7,075 nt of DNA, from positions 1-7,075 of the forward strand of contig JAFMQT010000241.1 of assembly GCA_017354515.1 (NCBI GenBank). The letters run 5' to 3'. The notes beneath the pieces were generated by a model. It was not told the DNA's origin, did not search any database, and saw nothing but the letters and a program-made list of their open reading frames with translations. Shown here piece by piece: positions 1 to 4,445 of the stretch (within the stretch, counting starts at the first letter, position 1; each line of letters begins with the position of its first letter). Made by a program: the position numbers and the translations under genes. The DNA is from Nocardia sp. GTDB lineage: Bacteria; Actinomycetota; Actinomycetes; Mycobacteriales; Mycobacteriaceae.

Positions 1-1072
1 CGAGGGCGGCACCATGCAGGTGGAGTTGAATCACACCGATCCGAATGTGCTGCCCGTCGGTTTCCGGACCGATACCAACGACTCTCGCATCCTGGCGTGC
101 GCGCTCAACCTCGCCGCCGAAGGAGACCGGGTAGTGCTGGTGTCCAAGGACATTCCGCTGCGGGTCAAGGCCGGTGCGGTGGGTTTGACGGCCGAGGAGT
201 ACCACGCCCAGGACGTGGTGGTCTCCGGCTGGACCGGAATGGCCGAGTTGGAGGTCGGTTCCGACCGGATCGACCAGCTCTTCGCCGATTCGGTCGTCGA
301 TCTCGACGAGGCCCGGGATCTGCCCTGCCACACCGGTATTCGGCTGCTGAGCGCGACCAGCAGCGCCCTGGCCCGGGTCACCCCCGATAAGCGGGTGCAG
401 TTGGTGCGCGGCGATCGCGAGGCGTTCGGTTTGCACGGCCGCTCGGCCGAACAGCGCATCGCGCTGGATCTGCTGCTGGACGAGAGCATCGGCATCGTCT
501 CGATGGGCGGTAAGGCCGGTACCGGTAAGTCGGCGCTGGCGTTGACCGCGGGACTGGAAGCGGTGCTGGAGCGCAGATCTCAACGCAAGGTGGTCGTGTT
601 CAGGCCGCTTTACGCGGTGGGTGGTCAGGATCTGGGATATCTGCCCGGGACCGAGAACGAGAAGATGGGCCCGTGGGCGCAGGCGGTCTTCGACACGCTG
701 GAGGGGCTCGCCAGCCCCGAGGTGATGGAAGAGGTCATCGCCCGCGGCATGCTGGAAGTGCTACCGCTGACCCACATTCGGGGTCGGTCGCTGCACGATT
801 CGTTCGTGATCGTGGACGAGGCGCAGTCGCTGGAGCGGAACGTGTTGCTCACGGTGCTCAGTCGGTTGGGCGCCGGATCGCGCGTGGTGCTGACGCACGA
901 TGTGGCCCAGCGCGACAACCTCCGGGTGGGACGGCATGACGGGGTGGCGGCGGTGATCGAGAAACTGAAGGGTCATCCGCTGTTCGCGCACGTCACGCTG
1001 ACCCGCAGTGAGCGATCGCCGATCGCGGAACTGGTCACCGAGATGCTGGAGGAATACGGCCCCAACGCATGA
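1..1072 (+). CDS. phoH2: PhoH family ATPase with N-terminal PIN domain (PhoH2), 5' end missing
   Basis: PhoH2 proteins join a PIN-type ribonuclease domain to a PhoH (superfamily 1 helicase-like) ATPase; mycobacterial PhoH2 unwinds and cleaves RNA. Counting from the ATG at base 14, the end of the PIN domain covers about residues 1-65, with NDSRIL (22-27) and VLVSKD (41-46). The PhoH domain covers about 135-350: Walker A GKAGTGKS at 166-173, Walker B FVIVDEAQ at 264-271, and a THDVAQRDN motif at 294-302 close to the usual PhoH post-Walker-B motif. The frame stays open through bases 2-13 to the window edge (E-G-G-T before the Met), and complete homologues carry roughly 80-90 more PIN residues, so the ATG at 14 is almost certainly internal. 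In mycobacteria a small antitoxin-like gene, phoAT, precedes phoH2; that region is not visible here. The sequence very closely resembles mycobacterial PhoH2 as I remember it. The gene ends in TGA at 1070-1072. Confidence 0.95.
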   Translation, partial: EGGTMQVELNHTDPNVLPVGFRTDTNDSRILACALNLAAEGDRVVLVSKDIPLRVKAGAVGLTAEEYHAQDVVVSGWTGMAELEVGSDRIDQLFADSVVDLDEARDLPCHTGIRLLSATSSALARVTPDKRVQLVRGDREAFGLHGRSAEQRIALDLLLDESIGIVSMGGKAGTGKSALALTAGLEAVLERRSQRKVVVFRPLYAVGGQDLGYLPGTENEKMGPWAQAVFDTLEGLASPEVMEEVIARGMLEVLPLTHIRGRSLHDSFVIVDEAQSLERNVLLTVLSRLGAGSRVVLTHDVAQRDNLRVGRHDGVAAVIEKLKGHPLFAHVTLTRSERSPIAELVTEMLEEYGPNA

Positions 1073-1298
1073 AGTGAAATAAATCTCGAAAAAATATGAC
1101 CCAGCAAACATCTGGAATATGGTTCAGGTCACGAATCTGCGGGTATATTGCCGCAAGAACCCTGCTCGGCATGGTTACCGTGGTTAAGCACTTGTTCGCG
1201 GATCCATAACCGGGCGCTGGCCTGAACGGCCGGTGGTGTTCACGATTTCGCATTTCCGCGGATCGGGCGCCACCGGCCACCTTTTCGAGAGGACGCAC
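1073..1298 (+). promoter_or_regulatory. Intergenic leader between phoH2 and the LGFP lipoprotein gene
   Basis: This stretch has no convincing gene. It opens with an AT-rich patch (about 1073-1100) that stands out against the GC-rich surroundings. A TATATT hexamer at 1144-1149 fits the actinobacterial TANNNT -10 box and would start transcription near 1156, leaving a leader of about 140 bases; no good -35 box is visible. The TATATT lies inside a short inverted repeat (TGCGG at 1138-1142, CCGCA at 1151-1155). TGGTTA occurs twice, 9 bases apart, at 1172-1177 and 1181-1186. A strong hairpin (1228-1278) is listed separately. I recognise no known riboswitch class. The promoter call rests on the -10 box alone. 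Confidence 0.45.
1228..1285 (+). terminator. Hairpin plus T-run just upstream of the lipoprotein RBS: attenuator or terminator-like
   Basis: GGCCGGTGG at 1228-1236 is perfectly complementary to CCACCGGCC at 1270-1278. In RNA the stem can continue inward to 1241/1265 with two more Watson-Crick and three G-U pairs, enclosing a loop of about 23 bases. The stem is followed by ACC and four T residues (1282-1285). The Shine-Dalgarno sequence begins two bases later, at 1287. The structure could terminate phoH2 read-through, attenuate the downstream gene, or end a small RNA. The long loop and short T-run make it weaker than a classical intrinsic terminator. Confidence 0.45.
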
Positions 1299-1856
1299 AT
1301 GCACCACATCGCTCGACGTTCTGCCGCCGCCACCATGGCTGTTGCCGGAGCGGCGCTACTGTTCACCGCCGGATGCAGCGACGACAACAAGGACAACAAC
1401 AGTTCGGGCACGACCAGCATGAGCCCGGGGATGACCATGTCCGGCAGCCCGGCGGCCGGCGCCCCCGGCGGCGGTCAGGCCTCCGGCGAGACCAAGATCC
1501 CCGGCGCAAACGGCCAGGAATTCACGATCGCCGGCAACATCCTCGATAAGTACAACAAGGAGGGCGGTCCGCAGGGCACCCTCGGCGCGCCGACCGGCAA
1601 CAAGGTCGACGGCCCCAACGGTGGTTCCTGTCAGGAATTCACCGGCGGAGCGATCTGCTGGAGCCAGCAGACCGATGCCCACATCGTCTGGGGTGACATC
1701 CGCGGGGCTTGGGAGCAGAACGGTGGGGTGAACGGCAAGCTCGGCTACCCCACCTCCGACGAGAAGGACTCCCAGGGCGGTAAGGAGGCCGACTTCACCG
1801 GTGGCAACATCACCTGGAACTCCTCCAACCGGCAGACCCAGGTGAACCCGAAGTAA
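1299..1856 (+). CDS. Small secreted lipoprotein with two LGFP repeats
   Basis: This is a 185-residue probable cell-envelope lipoprotein. The N-terminus has basic residues (R6, R7), a hydrophobic stretch (about 9-24) and a lipobox-like TAGC with the lipidation cysteine at C26. A low-complexity linker (about 27-68) rich in Ser, Gly, Asn and Met follows. Two LGFP-type repeats come next: LGAP at 95-98 with EFTGGAICWS at 113-122, and LGYP at 148-151 with DFTGGNITWN at 165-174. LGFP repeats occur in wall-associated proteins of mycolic-acid bacteria and are thought to help anchor or organise the envelope; no catalytic domain is visible. The ATG at 1299 is preferred over an in-frame GTG at 1233 because GAGAGGA (1287-1293) sits 5 bases upstream and the signal peptide then begins normally; the GTG also lies inside the leader hairpin. 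C111 and C120 could form a disulfide. The precise role is unknown. Confidence 0.85.
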   Translation: MHHIARRSAAATMAVAGAALLFTAGCSDDNKDNNSSGTTSMSPGMTMSGSPAAGAPGGGQASGETKIPGANGQEFTIAGNILDKYNKEGGPQGTLGAPTGNKVDGPNGGSCQEFTGGAICWSQQTDAHIVWGDIRGAWEQNGGVNGKLGYPTSDEKDSQGGKEADFTGGNITWNSSNRQTQVNPK

Positions 1857-1877
1857 TTTCGCGGCACTCACATACGG

Positions 1878-1912
1878 CGCGGCGGCGGGATCTCCACGGT
1901 CCCGCCGCCGTG
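1878..1912. terminator. GC-rich hairpin between convergent genes, probable bidirectional terminator
   Basis: GGCGGCGGGA at 1881-1890 pairs perfectly with TCCCGCCGCC at 1900-1909 across a 9-base loop. The C at 1880 and G at 1910 extend the stem to 11 bp, and outer bases add a wobble and another pair. It lies 24 bases after the lipoprotein stop codon and about 30 bases beyond the end of the opposite-strand epoxide-hydrolase-like gene, where a shared terminator is expected. There is no clear T-run on either strand, which is common for terminators in high-GC actinomycetes. Confidence 0.6.
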
Positions 1913-1941
1913 TTGCGTCCGAGTACCCGAGTTCGGTGCGG

Positions 1942-2385
1942 TCAGCGGCGGCGGACCATATTCCAGACGCCGGCCGCGGTGCCGCGCAGGAAGTTCTCCC
2001 AGCTGAAGTGGTCGTGCCACAGTGTGATGCGGCCGTCGACGAGTTCGAAGGTCCCGCACACCCAGAAGCCGATCTCGAGCGGGCCGATCCGCAGATAGTC
2101 GGTGCGCTCGGTCAGGACGGTTTCGCCCTCGACGGCGGGTACGCCGGAGCTCTCGGCCGCGATGTGGTGCATCTCGGCGCGAAATCCGAGTGGGTCGCGG
2201 CTGAATCCGCGCCATACCGCGGCCACCCGCCGGCTGCCGCGGATATCGGGCAGTGTGGTGTTCTTCCAGACGATGTCGGTGTCGACGAGATCGAGCGCTT
2301 CGTTCACCGCTCCGATCTCGAGTGCGGCGAACAGTTCGCGCACCGTGGTGACGGCGTTCTGCTGTAACTCAGGTAGTTCGGCCAT
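1942..2385 (-). CDS. Limonene-1,2-epoxide hydrolase / SnoaL-fold (NTF2-like) family protein
   Basis: This 147-residue protein has the length and motif order of the limonene-1,2-epoxide hydrolase (LEH) family, a single-domain cone-shaped fold that adds water to epoxides. Visible motifs are VWKNTTLPDIRG (39-50), ERTDYLRIGPLEI (93-105) and GRITLWHDHFSW (118-129). Aligned by eye with Rhodococcus LEH, the catalytic Arg-x-Asp corresponds to R94 and D96, the second Asp to D125 and the Asn to N42. The Tyr that helps hold the water molecule appears to be Trp (W40). It may therefore be a divergent hydrolase, or an isomerase/cyclase-like member of the wider SnoaL superfamily. It lies 69 bases downstream of the tetR gene on the same strand and may be co-transcribed. 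The ATG at 2385 has no good Shine-Dalgarno sequence, but a TACAGT box just upstream suggests leaderless expression. Confidence 0.85.
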   Translation of the reverse strand: MAELPELQQNAVTTVRELFAALEIGAVNEALDLVDTDIVWKNTTLPDIRGSRRVAAVWRGFSRDPLGFRAEMHHIAAESSGVPAVEGETVLTERTDYLRIGPLEIGFWVCGTFELVDGRITLWHDHFSWENFLRGTAAGVWNMVRRR

Positions 2386-2397
2386 ATTTCGACTGTA
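2386..2397 (-). promoter_or_regulatory. Leaderless-type -10 box for the epoxide-hydrolase-like gene
   Basis: On the minus strand TACAGT (bases 2397-2392) matches the TANNNT -10 consensus and ends six bases before the ATG at 2385. That spacing puts the transcription start at or next to the A of the start codon. No ribosome binding site is present between them, and no convincing -35 box is visible in the GC-rich DNA further upstream. Leaderless genes are frequent in mycobacteria and relatives. This would let the gene be expressed independently of the upstream tetR. Confidence 0.45.
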
Positions 2398-2454
2398 AGC
2401 GTGTCGCGGTGTGCCGCGCGGCTGATCGCATCCGTTTCGCCCGCCCGATCCGGG

Positions 2455-3162
2455 TCAGCTGCCGCGGCGCTCGATCAGCACCCCGACACCGTCGAGTATG
2501 CGGTCGATTCCGTAGTCGAGGGCGGCGCCGCGATCACCGCCGGTTGCCGAGTAGGCGGCCGCGATCTCCGGGAACCGGTCGGCGTGGGTGTGCAGTACGG
2601 CGCCGACCTGATCGGCCATCAGCGATTCGGCCTCCTCGGGCCCACTCGCGGCGGTCTGCTGGACGAGGCTGCGGATGTGGCCGTTCAACAGCACCACGGT
2701 GTCGAGCCGTTCGGCGCCGCTCAGGCCGGTATCGGCTAGTGCTGCCAGCGCGGCCTCCATCCAGGCCATTTCATTGGGTCCGAGGGGACGTGTTCGCGCG
2801 GTGGTCAGTTCGATGGCCCACGGATGCGCCCGATAGCGCGCGTGAATGGTGTGTGACCACTGGGCGAGGGCGGTACGCCAGGACCGGTCCCCGGTTTCGG
2901 CGATGTGCGGTGGGGCGCCCAGTGCCTGATCCAGCATGACTGCCGTGAGCTCGGCCTTTCCGGGCACATAGCGATACAGCGCCATCTTGGCGCAGCCCAG
3001 TCGCTCGGCCAGGCGCTGCATGGATACGGCGGCGAATCCGTCCGCGTCGGCGAGCGCGATCGCCTCGGTGACGATTCGATCCAGCGATAGCGAGGGCCTG
3101 GGACCGCGCCGGGGCCGGTCGGGCGTCCCCCACAACAGGTCGAGAGCGGTTGGTGCGGCCAT
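2455..3162 (-). CDS. TetR family transcriptional regulator
   Basis: This 235-residue DNA-binding regulator probably represses itself and the divergent monooxygenase gene until a small ligand binds. The N-terminal helix-turn-helix covers about residues 25-72 (LDRIVTEAIALADADGFAAVSMQRL...), with the recognition region around AERLGCAKMALYRYV (52-66), a typical TetR signature. The remainder (about 85-230) is helical and would form the ligand-binding and dimerisation domain; it resembles the C-terminal domain of classical TetR-type regulators, though this is judged by eye. The ATG at 3162 is chosen because GGGAAAG lies 8 bases upstream. An in-frame ATG at 3210 would add 16 residues but has no ribosome binding site and overlaps the predicted -10 box. 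Back-to-back TetR and FAD-monooxygenase genes are a recurrent actinobacterial arrangement. The ligand cannot be told from sequence. Confidence 0.9.
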   Translation of the reverse strand: MAAPTALDLLWGTPDRPRRGPRPSLSLDRIVTEAIALADADGFAAVSMQRLAERLGCAKMALYRYVPGKAELTAVMLDQALGAPPHIAETGDRSWRTALAQWSHTIHARYRAHPWAIELTTARTRPLGPNEMAWMEAALAALADTGLSGAERLDTVVLLNGHIRSLVQQTAASGPEEAESLMADQVGAVLHTHADRFPEIAAAYSATGGDRGAALDYGIDRILDGVGVLIERRGS

Positions 3163-3186
3163 AGGGACATCTTTCCCAACAATCTC

Positions 3187-3236
3187 TTGCGAAAAAACTG
3201 TGTCCAGCATACGCTAAAACGCGTCCGACAGACACA
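3187..3236. promoter_or_regulatory. Divergent promoters with nested dyad, probable TetR operator
   Basis: Between the tetR-type gene and the monooxygenase gene, a plus-strand promoter can be drawn: TTGCGA (3187-3192), a 17-base spacer and TACGCT (3210-3215). A minus-strand -10 TATGCT occupies 3211-3206, so the two -10 boxes overlap. Covering both is a nested dyad centred at 3217.5. The outer arms are TGTGTC (3199-3204) and GACACA (3231-3236); the inner arms are ACGC (3211-3214) and GCGT (3221-3224), flanking TAAAAC. Sharing one centre makes chance less likely. A repressor bound here would block both promoters. The outer span of 38 bp exceeds a single TetR dimer footprint, so one arm pair may be incidental or two dimers may bind. 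Confidence 0.5.
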
Positions 3237-3242
3237 ATTACT

Positions 3243-3250
3243 GAGGGAGG
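3243..3250 (+). promoter_or_regulatory. Strong ribosome binding site of the monooxygenase gene
   Basis: GAGGGAGG ends four bases before the ATG at 3255 and is close to the ideal anti-16S complement. It fixes the monooxygenase start and contrasts with the absent or weak sites ahead of the epoxide-hydrolase-like and fumarase genes. Confidence 0.8.
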
Positions 3251-3254
3251 CATC

Positions 3255-4445
3255 ATGCGCACCACCTCCGCACTCGTATCCGGCGCGAGCATCGCCGGGC
3301 CGTCGCTGGCCTATTGGCTGTCGCGCTACGGATTCGAGGTCACCGTCGTCGAGCGGGCCCCCGGCCTCCGTCCGGGTGGTCAGGCCGTCGATTTCAAAGG
3401 GCCCACCCATCGGGCGGTACTCGAGCGGATGGGGGTGTGGGATCAGGTGTGCGGCCGGCGCACCGGCACCACCGATATCGTCTACACCGCCGCCGACGGG
3501 AGTGAATTGGCGGTTATGCCGGGCGAATTCACCGGCGGGGACGTGGAGATCCTGCGCGGGGACCTCGCCCGGATTCTCTATTCGAGGAGTTCGCAGCGTT
3601 GCGAATACCGCTTCGGAGATTCGATCACCGCGCTGTGCGCGGACGACGCCGGTGTGCGGGTGGAATTCGAGCACGCGCCCGCGCGCCGCTTCGACCTGGT
3701 GGTCGGGTGCGACGGAATACATTCCCGGGTACGGGCGCTGGCCTTCGGGCCCGAGGCCGATTATGTGCGGCATCTGGGTTACTACTACTGCACCGCCGGG
3801 GCGGCCGGGTGGGGGGAGAACTCTCGGGAGCGAGGACGGTCCATCGGCTACAACGAACCCGGACGGCTGGCGGTGCGCGGCGGGAACAAGGCCGCTCACA
3901 TGTATATGTTCGCCTCCGGGGAATTGCACTATGACCGGCGCGACGAAGCCGCGCAGCGGGCGTTGCTCGCACACGCCTTCGATGGTGTCGGCGGACCGGT
4001 ACCGGACATGCTGCGCGAACTGCGCGATCTGGACGGCTTCTACCTGGATTCACTCGGGCAGGTGCGGATGAACAGCGGATATACCAGGGGGCGGATCGCG
4101 CTTGTCGGCGATGCCGCGTACGGCAATACGCTGGGCGGATTCGGTACCGGGCTGGCGGTGGTGGGCGCCTATGTCCTCGCGGGCGAACTGGCCACGGCCC
4201 CCGGCGACCACCGGGCAGCCTTCGCGCGCTACGACGAGGTGATGAAGCGCTACGCCAAGATCGCGGGGAACGCCAATGCCGGGCGCTTCCTCGCGCCGCG
4301 CACCGCCCGCGGCATCCGGATGCGCAACCGATTCCTCGGATCGTGGGTGTTCACCCTGATGAACAGGTACGCCGACCACGCCGCCACCGACATCGACCTG
4401 CGCGACTACCCGGCGCTCGTGCCGGGCCCTGCGGTTCAGTCCTGA
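3255..4445 (+). CDS. FAD-dependent monooxygenase (aromatic hydroxylase / TetX-like, group A flavoprotein)
   Basis: This 396-residue flavoprotein is expected to use NAD(P)H and O2 to hydroxylate or epoxidise a small organic substrate in the cytoplasm. The Rossmann FAD-binding motif is near the start: VSGASIAGPSLAYWL (8-22), in which Ser replaces the middle Gly of GxGxxG, followed by the ribose-binding acid E33. R101 in EILRGDLARIL is the conserved Arg of this class. The DG motif is VVGCDGIHSRVR (149-160), and the GD motif GRIALVGDAAYG (279-290) contacts the flavin pyrophosphate and ribose. The usual Ser-Pro after the GD motif is absent (NTLGGFGTG, 291-299). The length is normal for single-component enzymes without the extra C-terminal thioredoxin-like domain. 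The start is supported by GAGGGAGG just upstream. It is divergent from the tetR gene and probably controlled by it. Substrate options include an aromatic compound, a polyketide, a terpenoid or an antibiotic; sequence alone does not decide. Confidence 0.92.
   Translation: MRTTSALVSGASIAGPSLAYWLSRYGFEVTVVERAPGLRPGGQAVDFKGPTHRAVLERMGVWDQVCGRRTGTTDIVYTAADGSELAVMPGEFTGGDVEILRGDLARILYSRSSQRCEYRFGDSITALCADDAGVRVEFEHAPARRFDLVVGCDGIHSRVRALAFGPEADYVRHLGYYYCTAGAAGWGENSRERGRSIGYNEPGRLAVRGGNKAAHMYMFASGELHYDRRDEAAQRALLAHAFDGVGGPVPDMLRELRDLDGFYLDSLGQVRMNSGYTRGRIALVGDAAYGNTLGGFGTGLAVVGAYVLAGELATAPGDHRAAFARYDEVMKRYAKIAGNANAGRFLAPRTARGIRMRNRFLGSWVFTLMNRYADHAATDIDLRDYPALVPGPAVQS

Noticed and set aside
1233..1298. 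GTG start at 1233 for the LGFP protein, adding 22 residues
   Set aside because: It has no ribosome binding site, lies within the leader hairpin and would put a charged extension before a normal signal peptide; the ATG at 1299 has GAGAGGA at good spacing.
1356..1871. 171-residue minus-strand open frame opposite the lipoprotein gene
   Set aside because: The Ala/Gly/Val-rich translation is typical of the antisense of a GC-rich gene; the plus-strand frame has a signal peptide and LGFP repeats.
2398..2454. Short inverted repeats between tetR and the LEH-like gene (CGCGG/CCGCG, CCCG/CGGG)
   Set aside because: Stems of only 4-5 bp in GC-rich DNA are expected by chance and have no T-run, so I do not call a terminator.
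3163..3210. ATG at 3210 as start of the TetR gene
   Set aside because: It overlaps the predicted minus-strand -10 box, has no ribosome binding site, and the added residues do not resemble a TetR N-terminus.
2805..3974. 389-residue minus-strand open frame across the tetR and monooxygenase genes
   Set aside because: It is a shadow of the two real genes: low-complexity Pro/Arg/Gly composition, no recognisable domain, and it spans the divergent promoter region.
3187..4071. 294-residue plus-strand open frame overlapping the monooxygenase gene
   Set aside because: Its translation is Arg/Pro/Ser-rich with no motif, while the overlapping 3255-4445 frame carries all the FAD-binding motifs and the ribosome binding site.
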